A stretch of 25,553 nucleotides of DNA. Origin: Ophiothrix spiculata (taxonomy: Eukaryota; Echinodermata; Ophiuroidea; Amphilepidida; Ophiotrichidae). Position numbers and translations under genes: made by a program. The stretch is taken from the NCBI GenBank assembly GCA_000969725.1, contig JXSR01S011570.1; one strand, given 5' to 3'. Position 1 is the stretch's first letter. Each line of letters opens with the position of its first letter. This document shows, piece after piece, positions 9,268 through 17,162 of this stretch. The notes beneath the pieces were generated by a model, which saw only the letters and a program-made list of their open reading frames with translations, made no database searches and was not told the DNA's origin.

Positions 9268-9445
9268 AACCTGTTTAATGATACTTTCTTGAATTCAGAT
9301 TTGTACAAAAATAAGGGTTCGAAAATGTTCAATTTATTACTTATGCTTGATTATCGATTATGTTGTTTGGTTTGTGCTACAAATGATAAGACATTCAGAA
9401 AACTCCAGATGCTTGGATTGCATATCTGATTTTGGTAGTGCACAG

Positions 9446-9605
9446 CATGGGCGTCATTTCATTTTGAAGTGTGGGGGGGACCGAGGGCAAATTTTGGAGG
9501 GGTCCGAGGGCAAATTTTCAAAACCGTGGGGGGGACACCTAATATTGTGAGGGGGGACACACAAAATCATGGGGGGGACGTGTCCCCCCTGAAATGACGC
9601 CCATG
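9446..9605. mobile_element. 160-bp hAT-like MITE with G-rich core
   Basis: The ends are perfect 16-bp inverted repeats (CATGGGCGTCATTTCA). An exact 8-bp target duplication GTGCACAG flanks them (9438-9445 and 9606-9613), the size made by hAT transposases. The interior holds several runs of 6-7 G (GGGGGGGAC repeated), a direct repeat of CCGAGGGCAAATTTT, and a hairpin GGGGGGAC-GT-GTCCCCCC at 9572-9589. The G-runs could form a G-quadruplex on the plus strand (inference). No transposase is present. Confidence 0.88.
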
Positions 9606-9774
9606 GTGCACAGTACAGTAACATGTTCCTTCTACATAGGAAAAAGATTTTAATGATAAGCGCCATCTGTAATGGTTGGTATTTACACATACAATGCCCT
9701 TCTATTGGATCAAACAACTGTGCCTCCTCTGCTTCACCTCATTGGTCAACCGCTCCATCATCAGAAATTGTTTA

Positions 9775-9955
9775 GACAATAATAACTGTGCACCATCTTT
9801 TTAAGGTCGTTGTTTAAAATCAGAGGTGTTTGTTTTGGGCCAAGGTACTTTTTTGAGGGAGTGTAGCTCCAGAAGAAAAGTACCGAGGCACAAAACAAAC
9901 ACCAACGATTTTAAACAATGAACGAATTAAAAGATGGTGCAAAGTTATTATTGTC
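9775..9955. mobile_element. 181-bp foldback element with TTTA target duplication
   Basis: About 80-bp arms start GACAATAATAACT and end AGTTATTATTGTC, meeting near 9853-9877 around a ~23-bp spacer. TTTA flanks both ends (9771-9774 and 9956-9959). Shared arm words include GGTGTTTGTTTTG and TTGTTTAAAATC. A solo copy of one arm lies at 13805-13893. Confidence 0.83.
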
Positions 9956-9962
9956 TTTAATA

Positions 9963-10158
9963 CTGTATAAGTGGTCTTTTTCGCGCTACATTTATTTTCG
10001 CGCAAAATGAAATTAGCGCGAAAATAAATGTACCGCGAAAATTAATGTGGATTTGTTAATAATGGAATTCTATACTCTGACAATGTACATATGCGCGAAA
10101 AGGTCCAAAATTGACCGAGCGCGAAAATTACTGAGCGCGGAAATATTGGCGTATACAG
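9963..10158. mobile_element. 196-bp TA-flanked MITE with TTTTCGCGC motifs
   Basis: The ends CTGTATAAGTGG and (on the opposite strand) CTGTATACGCCAA are flanked by TA (9961-9962 and 10159-10160), as for Tc1/mariner targets. The interior repeats TTTTCGCGC-type words in both orientations and holds a perfect hairpin with 17-bp arms (TACATTTATTTTCGCGC at 9987-10003, complement at 10016-10032). It begins 4 bp after the 9775-9955 element's body. It is non-coding. Confidence 0.8.
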
Positions 10159-10160
10159 TA

Positions 10161-10357
10161 ACCTCTTCCGACACTTTTGATGCCTTTTATATGTGATTTT
10201 ATAAAGGTCTACTTATCCCTATAAGAGAATTTTGATCAGTCCAGGCATGAGGACCATCGCGTAATATGATAAACGTGCGTGTGTGGGGTGCATACGCACG
10301 CTTGGTTGGCGCTTTATGAGAATCACATACGCAGGTCATTATAAGTCGTCACTGTTA
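10161..10357. other. Non-coding gap between elements
   Basis: A short stretch with a CACGC/GCGTG-rich patch at 10273-10300 and nothing recognisable as a gene. Confidence 0.4.
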
Positions 10358-10450
10358 CCTGATAATGACCGCCCAGTTTGTGTAAAAGTAGAAATAATCT
10401 TATTAGATTGGATCACGCTATTACACAGGTTATTAATAAATGGTATTAAC
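10358..10450 (+). repeat. Dispersed repeat, copy A
   Basis: It begins CCTGATAATGACC and continues with a GGATCACGCTA block. It matches 14568-14660 in the same orientation with scattered differences. The family is unknown; no inverted ends were seen. Confidence 0.65.
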
Positions 10451-10592
10451 TCCTCATGCAGCCACTGCCATAAATGTCTGTTTTCACTGTTTTTTCCCTC
10501 CATCCACAATTGTGTCTGTATCTTATTCTGGATGCCCATACTACAATTTCTTTATAGTTGATAGATACAATTCGTGAACGCTTACTCAAGAG

Positions 10593-10804
10593 CAGTGTTC
10601 TTGCTAAGGCCACATGGTGCACCATTGGAGCAGGAGCCGTGACAATTGGCACAACAGGTTTCCCAAATGTGTGAAAAGATGCTTTTTTCTTGCTTTATTT
10701 AGCCAAATTTCAGCCTCAGTTTGTGATTTTGATGCAAGCACCTTTTCAATTCTGTCAAAATTGGTTGAATTAGTGCAGTCTCCAAAACCTTAAAGGGAAC
10801 ACTG
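10593..10804. mobile_element. 212-bp hAT-like MITE
   Basis: The left end CAGTGTTCTTGCTAAGG and the right end (opposite strand CAGTGTTCCCTTTAAGG) are imperfect 17-bp inverted repeats. A perfect 8-bp duplication CTCAAGAG flanks them (10585-10592 and 10805-10812). CAGTG ends and 8-bp duplications are standard for hAT. There is no transposase frame. Confidence 0.9.
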
Positions 10805-10812
10805 CTCAAGAG

Positions 10813-11146
10813 TCTTGAACGTAGATGCAAACCAAACAACCTTAAAGTACGCTCGCATCAGAGACTGCATATTTGCTACAGATGCACATTCACAAATTAA
10901 GTCAAACAACTATAGTTTATAGATTAAAGGTCGTTTTATATAAAAAATGAGGTTTCTTAACATTTTAATTATGCAGAAATACTTTCCGACAGTAGTGTAT
11001 ATTAGTTGCGTTCACACTAAAACAACAATCATTTACTGAAGACAGTAAATTGCTTTAATGCTTCAAGTATAACATTTCCACATATATTTTTGTAAACAAA
11101 TGCATAAACAACTTTATTAAAATATAGGTCAATTACAAATTAAATA
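10813..11146. other. Non-coding stretch before the BEL/Pao fossil
   Basis: AT-rich DNA; no gene, exon or LTR-like terminus identified. Confidence 0.45.
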
Positions 11147-11842
11147 TTACTGAATACACAAAACCATGTACTTCTTTCCTAAATAACAGTGTAATGTGTG
11201 CCTATAAAGCAATTTCATGTATCGACACTTCTTAATTCTAACCAAATATCCTACAGACACTGTCATGCTATCTGTCCGATAGTGTGTGCTGTTTACTGTT
11301 AAGTCCAATTCTTGTTGTATTTGGTGATTCACACGCACCGCAACTGTCGCTGCACTTAATTCCAAACGAGGAATACTTATCTGCTTCAACGGAGCAACTC
11401 TAGACTTGGCTAATATGAGTGCTACATATGTCTCCCCACTCTCATACACAGATCTCAGGTAACTCACTGTGCCGTATCCTACTTGGCTTGCATCTGAAAA
11501 GTGATGCAATTGCAAATCCACTGGTGTACCATGAGAGGCTGATTTCATGCATCTGTTTACCTTTAGCTGAGCTAACTTGGGAAGGTCACACCGCCACTTT
11601 TCCCACACCTGCTTGTACATCAATGGAATTTCATCATCCCAACCAAGCTGCTCCTTACATAATGACTGCAATATCTGTTTTGCTGGTAGTATAATTGGTG
11701 AAACAAATCCCAAAGGGTCGTAAATCGCACTTACGGTAGACAAAATGCCTCTTCTTGTACATGGCTTCTCTTTAAGGTTGATTTGGAATGTGAACACTGC
11801 TGTTTGAAGGGGACATTTATTCATTTTTAACCAAAATTTCAT
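11147..11842 (-). mobile_element. BEL/Pao retroelement pol fossil (fragment)
   Basis: The minus strand encodes a stretch recognisable as BEL/Pao pol: the region after the reverse-transcriptase palm (GILSTVSAIYDPLGFVSP type, the Pao A17-domain signature) leading into an RNase H-like part (HHFSDASQVGYG and ISIPRLELSAA). Only about 0.7 kb of pol is present; gag, integrase and LTRs were not found in the flanks. It is a truncated fossil, but long parts of the frame remain open, so it may be younger than the Ty3/gypsy fragment at 1400-2075. Confidence 0.9.
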
Positions 11843-11899
11843 ATTTTACTTCTCAAAAAGTTGAAAACCAGTATAAATAACTTAAATACATCGCATAAT

Positions 11900-12117
11900 A
11901 AACATTTGGTGCAACAAGTCTTTGTTATTACATTAATTCCAATGCATCTTCTAATCAATAATGGATGCCTGGTATTGAAAATCACCAAACATTTGATATC
12001 AAAGGAAATTGTGTGGTGTATTGATTTTACATCACCAAGCCTCTGTTATCAATAGAAAATACATTGGAACTATATATCAGATTATAAGATAGCAAAGACT
12101 TTTTGCACCAAATGTTT
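11900..12117. mobile_element. 218-bp inverted-repeat element
   Basis: AACATTTGGTGCAACAAGTC, then TTTG (11901-11924), is mirrored by the complement at 12091-12117 with few differences. Internal segments (ATTGAAAATCACC, GGTGTATTGATTTT) also pair weakly, so the whole may be a decayed palindrome. No clear target duplication was found. It lies just outside the BEL/Pao fossil. Confidence 0.72.
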
Positions 12118-12123
12118 GATAGC

Positions 12124-13349
12124 TCAAAACAACTATGTTTTGACCCTTAATAACCGGAGTCCTTATACATTACCAAAAAAGTAACATGATAAACAGCACA
12201 TACCTCATAAACGCACTTCAGTGAAAATGGCGTTGGGCATAACATGCTAATTTGAATATCAACGGTACTAATGCAAGCTCAAGGAGTTTTAATGTGTCTT
12301 TCCCAAAAAACAAAATATCACTTTCATGCATTTACATTAGATTTAAGTTTGCAGATGTCAAGGCTATAACTTTTGTGCAATTTATTTTCAAATTTCTTAC
12401 CGCATGAGCTCCTCAGGATAAGCTCTACATACCTTATGGTATATCAGACTATCATATGTGATGGCTCACCCCAAAAGGAAGACTTTGCAGATGATATCAA
12501 TTTTGATTTTATCATTTCATCTGTTGCAGCATTTACTAAGCTTTAAAATGACACCTTACTTGTTGAAATTGATCAAGGCGATCAAATTTTACAATAGAAA
12601 ATCTGCTGGAAATTCTTATTATTTTCTTTATTTTTTTGCTGCCTATTTTCATAAGTTTCTCAAAAAGTGTTCTGTTGCAAAGTGCCTCTTTTCAGGGCGA
12701 GTCATCACATATACATCATGTTTACATAAATATAAAACTTATTCCATTTGATCGTGAAATGCAGCATATTGTGTGTGAAAATATCAGATTAATCGTAATG
12801 TCACACAGCACCCAAATAAGACTAGAATGGGCATCTATGAAAAACTGAAACACCTACGCACATTTTATAAGGAGAAAGGAAATATTTTTCACTGTCATTT
12901 AAAAATAGATTTTTTTTTAAATTTTTGTTATCAAACTAGAAGGATATGTCGCTTAAATTATTATAAAAATCATCATTATTAGCATGATTCAGCAATTTCA
13001 CTTTAGCCAATTAAATTCCTACATTGTAATTTGCCATTTTTATTTTTTCTGGCTGCCAGTTACAAAATTGACATAACATACATTTCAACACATATTTCTT
13101 ACATAAACTTTATATTGGCTCAAAAATTTCGAAGTTATAATTTTAAAAATAGTGATTAAGAAAACAAAAGACCTTTTCTAAATCCATTCGAGAATCTCTG
13201 GAACGTCAATCACATGGCTGTTTTTTCAACCAAACACATATAAGAAGCTCATTACTATGCACGCTTTTGTAAACAAAATTTTCTCGCATTTTCATTGCAA
13301 TAAAAGTGAAAAATAATTATATCCAGACCAATACATTATTAGATGCTTT
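12124..13349. other. Non-coding stretch
   Basis: About 1.2 kb of AT-rich DNA with several short open frames that show no known motif, no composition shift and no splice support. Nothing was identified. Confidence 0.45.
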
Positions 13350-13690
13350 AATTCTCAAATGACCTTTTGACCTTGACCTAGTGTCAAGGACTATCCATGG
13401 TCAACATAGGGTCAATGGTTCAAGAGACATGGCTGTAATCTTGAAATGACCTCTGATGACCTCAGGTCAACTTTTTGACCTCAGGTAAACTTTTCAACCA
13501 TTTTGGAATTTAACCTCAAATGTCCTTTTGATCTTTACCTTGGGTTACGGGCTATCCATGGTCCAATTTTAATCCATGTGGGGTCATGGGTTCATGTGTT
13601 ATGGGTGTGACCTTAACATGACCTCAGGTCAACTTTTTGAACATTTCTGAGATTTGACCTCAATGACTTTTTGACCTTGAATGACTTTAA
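13350..13690. repeat. ~161-bp tandem repeat, about 2.1 copies, rich in TGACCT half-sites
   Basis: CTATCCATGGTC at 13391 recurs at 13552 and TGACCTCAGGTCAACTTTTT at 13457 recurs at 13619, a period of 161-162 bp. A third partial unit (CTCAATGACTTTTTGACCTT) starts near 13658. Many TGACCT/TGACCTT words occur, and TGACCTCAGGTCA, an everted pair of nuclear-receptor half-sites with 1-bp spacing, appears once in each unit. This could be chance within a satellite-like repeat. Confidence 0.8.
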
Positions 13691-13804
13691 CCACATCCCA
13701 AAAGTTTTGCAGAGTGAGTTTATTCCGAGACCCTTCATGTCAACAAGATTCGTTACCTTAGGCCTAGATATGCTGTGGATGGTGGACTATGTTCAGGCAA
13801 GACA

Positions 13805-13893
13805 AAAAGTACCTCAACCCAAAACAAACACCTGTGATTTTAAACAATTACCAAATTAAAAGATGATGGAAAATTACTTTTGTCATTAGAGTA
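13805..13893. repeat. Solo arm of the 9775-9955 foldback family
   Basis: CCCAAAACAAACACCTGTGA, then TTTTAAACAATT, then AATTAAAAGATG align to the right arm of the 9775-9955 element through to a terminal TTTTGTC. Only one arm is present. Confidence 0.72.
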
Positions 13894-13930
13894 TTGAAAA
13901 TCATAGTTTCAATTTATGTTACTTTGCCAT

Positions 13931-14124
13931 CTTTTATTAAACTCATTATAACGAAATCTGATGTTAGAAAAAGCCTGTTATAAAATAGTAATTTTCCTGT
14001 ACCATTTTACTTATTTCTTTTGTTTTCTATTGTTTTAAAAACTCTGATATAACGAAATTTTGGTTATAAAGAAGTACTAGTAATTTGTCTGTCCCCGGCA
14101 ACTTTTTATAATGAGTTTCTACTG
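13931..14124. mobile_element. Pogo/Tigger-like short element
   Basis: AAACTCATTATAA at 13939-13951 has its perfect complement near 14107-14119. The right end reads on the opposite strand CAGTAGAAACTCATTATAA and is followed by TA, resembling pogo/Tigger ends (CAGT...CTC.TTATAA). Internal ATAACGAAAT words are also typical. The left outer ~10 bp are eroded. No transposase is present. Confidence 0.68.
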
Positions 14125-14368
14125 TATAAACATAAGTCCAGGCACTGCAGGGCCGTGAAACCTGTATTCCCAGCCAATGGAAGAAAGTGGTACCATCCAT
14201 GCTCGGGTCAAAAGGTGAACAGTGTATAAAGGTAAGGCTTTTATATATATACATACTCGCCAATCATATTCGAGAGGAAATGACATAAACAGGGTTGATT
14301 GACAGATATAACAATAGAGTGTGATAAAAGAAATTAGCATAAAAATGGGGCTCATTAATATAGGACCG

Positions 14369-14405
14369 ATTTGCTGCAATAATCAGCTGATTTATTGCAG
14401 CAAAT
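14369..14405. repeat. 37-nt hairpin
   Basis: ATTTGCTGCAATAA pairs with TTATTGCAGCAAAT around the central palindrome TCAGCTGA, with one bulged base. No poly-T follows immediately, and it is isolated. It could be a tiny MITE remnant or a cruciform-prone site. Confidence 0.75.
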
Positions 14406-14567
14406 AACCGCATCGGGTCGGGGCACTTTTCAGCCAGGGCGTTTCAATTCCCATTCTCTCTGTTCCCTTGGCACTGCTTCCACGTTTAGTGAAAAGCGAC
14501 ATCCTCCATATCAATGTGTGTGTATATACTTGTGTTTAAAGCATATTCACTGCTATTATATGATGAA

Positions 14568-14660
14568 CCTGATAATGACCACGCAGTTGTATGCATAAAT
14601 TAACTAGTAATAATCATATCAGACTGGATCACGCTACTAAGCAGCTTATGAAGAGTGGAT
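14568..14660 (+). repeat. Dispersed repeat, copy B
   Basis: It matches 10358-10450 (CCTGATAATGACC...CAGTT, GGATCACGCTA). As with copy A, it lies downstream, in the same direction, of a 9775-9955-family arm. Confidence 0.65.
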
Positions 14661-15151
14661 AGTCATTATTACAACTAAATAAAACTTTCCTTAATTTTAC
14701 ATGAGTTGTGTGATTTTCATCACTATGAACCTCCAGTAAACACCTCTAGTGGGGGAAAACGAACTGAGGTTTGTGATGGACGCTCACATATTGGCACTTT
14801 AACAATAGACAAATGCATGTATATTAAATAACATATGCTGTATATATCAACGACATTTTTGCTCATTCAACATACAGGCTCTAAATCAAAACAAATGTAA
14901 GACATTCTTTTAAAAACAAAACAAATGGAAGAAGGAAATCTCTTCTTCACATTACATAGTGCATCATTTTGCAAAATAAAAAATCCCCTAGACAATCATT
15001 CTTACAAAATATTCTTGCAAATTACATATCCAAATATATTATATTACAATCCCTTAAGAGGCCTTTAAATTTGTGATGCTCTCAGGCTCAGTTCCAAGTG
15101 AAAAATCATGGTGTTGGATTTCCTGAAAAAACATTCAAATTTGTTGCCATT
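14661..15151. other. Non-coding stretch downstream of NUFIP1
   Basis: AT-rich DNA; no gene or clear element seen. Confidence 0.4.
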
Positions 15152-16259
15152 TTTATTTATTTCAGCATTGCAGAATGAAATCAATTGTTTCAATATATTC
15201 AAAAGAAGTATACAAAATGTTGCATGTCACTAAGAATTTTGTTTGTTCTCAGTCTTGGGCACTGGCTGATAACCATGACATGGGCTATTCATAGACCCAA
15301 AATATGTAGAATTAAAAAAAGAAAGGAAATCTGACAAATAACTAGAATACGCGGTTCTCGGGTCGTGCGGTTCTCGACACAGAGTGTCACCTCCACCTTC
15401 CACCTTTTTAATCGGACCAGCCCCCCTCTGGTTGCATTACCGGTTAAAGGAATATCTGATACTACCAGGTACTTATTTCCCATTTTTCTAATTTTGACAG
15501 CATTTTCAGCAGTTTGTTTCATAAAAACTGATATATTCATATTTGTTATTACCTAATCCCAAGAAGGGCACAACTCAAGCTAACAAACTGTCCCCTGTTG
15601 TAGTCATGAAAATACAAATGATATCAAAGGTGCAATTCAAGATTCTGCTGTGACAAAAACCTCACCTCTTTTTTGACTGAATGAAAAGAAGAGTACAGCA
15701 TAAATATATGCTGAAAATTTCACTTGATTCCGACCATTCGTTTTCAAGTTACAAGCTTTTCAGCGTTTCAAACATCCCCATAGGCTACTGTGTTGTAATT
15801 ACTGTCGGGAAGATAATTAGAAATTGACACATTTTCTTACTTTTCTAAAAAATGCAGGCAAGGTTGAAAGAATGGTTTGGGGTTGTAACATATACCCATC
15901 ACAGATTCTTATCAGCTGAAAAACTCAATTTTCATAGAGGTGACCTTGAGGATGAAAAGTGGATAATGAATTTCCCCTTAATATATTATTCTTGCAAATA
16001 ATATTTGATAATCAGTGTCATCTGTATTGTAGAAAACAAACAGTCTTCAATTAGCCCACTAGACCATAGCCATAATCATCAGCTGCATAAAGAGTTCCTG
16101 GAAGACATTCTTTCAATCAATTGTAGAAAGTGCATTGGCTCATCGGGCAAAGTAAATTGTCCACCAAGAGGTCAGCGTGTGTCATTTACATGTGAGTATA
16201 AGCTTTTTGCCAATAATATATTGGACACAATGTAGAATGCAATCTCTCTCTGCTTAGCA
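15152..16259 (-). other. Probable NUFIP1 3' UTR with candidate poly(A) signal
   Basis: This stretch follows the NUFIP1 stop on the minus strand. The first overlapping pair of canonical AATAAA signals is at 15152-15161 (TTTATTTATT on the plus strand); an ATTAAA variant lies near 15407-15412. No long coding frame with recognisable homology was found. Between 15345 and 15440 there is a more GC-rich patch in which GCGGTTCTCG occurs twice, 18 bp apart. The true cleavage site cannot be told from sequence, so the left boundary is a guess. Confidence 0.25.
16194..16250 (-). pseudogene. Degenerate tandem copy of the NUFIP1 terminal exon (3' part)
   Basis: On the minus strand, directly after the NUFIP1 stop codon, the sequence encodes ERDCILHCVQYIIGKK and then LILTCK-stop. 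It aligns without gaps to ERNVLLQCVRYVVGKN of the real exon, 78 bp away. Most differences in the core are conservative (L/I, V/I, Q/H, R/Q). The in-frame TGA falls at the same codon position in both copies (coding part 16194-16250, stop at about 16182). The first part of the exon (FLAPDIRH) is not duplicated, and in-frame stops (TGA, TAA) separate the two copies. No suitable splice acceptor lies before it, so it is probably untranslated 3'-UTR sequence left by a partial tandem duplication. Confidence 0.7.
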
Positions 16260-16352
16260 TCATAACTGCTCCTGAAAGAAATTCTTGCCAACAACGTAGC
16301 GGACACACTGTAGCAGGACATTTCTCTCATGTCGTATATCTGGAGCTAAAAA
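16260..16352 (-). CDS. NUFIP1: NUFIP1 homologue, terminal coding exon
   Basis: This is the last coding exon on the minus strand: 30 codons plus TGA. It follows the acceptor TTTTCTTTCTACAG and starts in phase 0, matching the preceding exon. The peptide is FLAPD, IRHERNVLLQCVRYVV, GKNFFQEQL. Joined to the previous exon it reads TLLEM-FLAPDIRHERN, which I recognise as the conserved C-terminus of NUFIP1. From family knowledge, the NUFIP1/Rsa1 C-terminal segment contacts ZNHIT3/Hit1 during box C/D snoRNP assembly with SNU13 and the R2TP chaperone. The exon is too short for ordinary ORF calls but is well supported by signature, phase and splice sites. The intron before it is about 5.5 kb. A degenerate tandem copy of its 3' two-thirds follows at 16194-16250. 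Confidence 0.9.
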   Translation of the reverse strand, partial: FLAPDIRHERNVLLQCVRYVVGKNFFQEQL

Positions 16353-16717
16353 CTGTAGAAAGAAAAAAAAATGGATTGAAAAGAGATTAGAGTTTCTGAT
16401 GTTCAACAACAATGATAAGTGCACTTTTAGGAAGCTTTAATCCACTCTTTTAATTTTTTGTTACCAACCTCAATTAATTGCTTGATGAGGGAGGTACTGG
16501 AGAATGCAAATAATTGTAGGTCATTACTGCATACTTTTTACCCGCACAGTTCAGTGGATGGTATTTAAAAATTTAAAACATCATTATTAATATGCATTAT
16601 TTAAATATTTACTAAGCGTTTTACCACAATCAGATGATAACTAAACGCATTTAAGGTCTAACAATGTTTGAGTACACATTGTTCAAGAATATAGCCATGT
16701 TGGTTTAAGTTGTCTTA

Positions 16718-17160
16718 GGCCGGGGTCACGACGAATTACGAGGCCGCATTTACTACAATAATTTTATTGCCGTAATTAATTACGACATGCGGTCAGATGT
16801 ACTTTTTGCAATTATGTATTACAATTGTGTCACATTACATTCCGGCCACATGAGGACCAAACCAATAATGAAATTATCGTATGAAAGTGTCAATCAAATA
16901 CCGTATCCATGGAACTTAATTGAATTAAGGTCACTCGATACGGTTGAAGGAGTTTTCGCATTATGTTTACGACGACGAGATGAGGTCACATGGTGTTTTT
17001 ACCGCATTAGTTTCCCCTTTATTACAATATATCTATCTCAAGGACGGAAATTGTCGTCGTTAATTTTTTTTTTGTGACGACGATCAGATTGTAATAAATA
17101 CGGATCAGACTTATTACGACAGCAAAATTTATTGTAGTAAATGCATCCTCGTCTAACCCC
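16718..17160. mobile_element. 443-bp TA-flanked inverted-repeat element in the last NUFIP1 intron
   Basis: The left end (about GGGGTCACGACGA, then GCATTTACTACAATAA) is mirrored by a right end that reads on the opposite strand GGGGTTAGACGAGGATGCAT, then TTACTACAATAA. TA lies outside both ends (16716-16717 and 17161-17162). Repeated CGTAATTA/TTACGAC words fill the subterminal regions. An open frame at 16787-17077 (96 codons) has no known motif and lies in the non-repeated centre; I do not regard it as a transposase. Confidence 0.72.
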
Positions 17161-17162
17161 TA

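Noticed and set aside
10787-10805. TTAAAGGGAACACTG as the end of a TTAA-type MITE
   Set aside because: It is better explained as the right end of the 10593-10804 hAT-like element, which has a perfect 8-bp duplication.
14027-14379. Overlapping minus-strand frames of 78 and 86 codons
   Set aside because: They overlap each other in different frames and one runs into the pogo-like element; no homology or splice support.
15289-15540. 83-codon minus-strand frame as an exon
   Set aside because: No recognised motif; it lies within the putative 3' UTR, and the GC-rich repeat GCGGTTCTCG explains the lack of stops.
16034-16191. Possible plus-strand exon (acceptor TTGTAG, donor GTGAGTAT) encoding a Cys-containing peptide
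   Set aside because: It lies antisense in the probable NUFIP1 3' UTR and its right side overlaps the duplicated terminal exon on the other strand. The peptide matches no family I know and no neighbouring exon was found.
16787-17077. 96-codon frame as a transposase
   Set aside because: No DDE/D motif or helix-turn-helix recognised, and it is too short; it is merely open sequence inside an inverted-repeat element.
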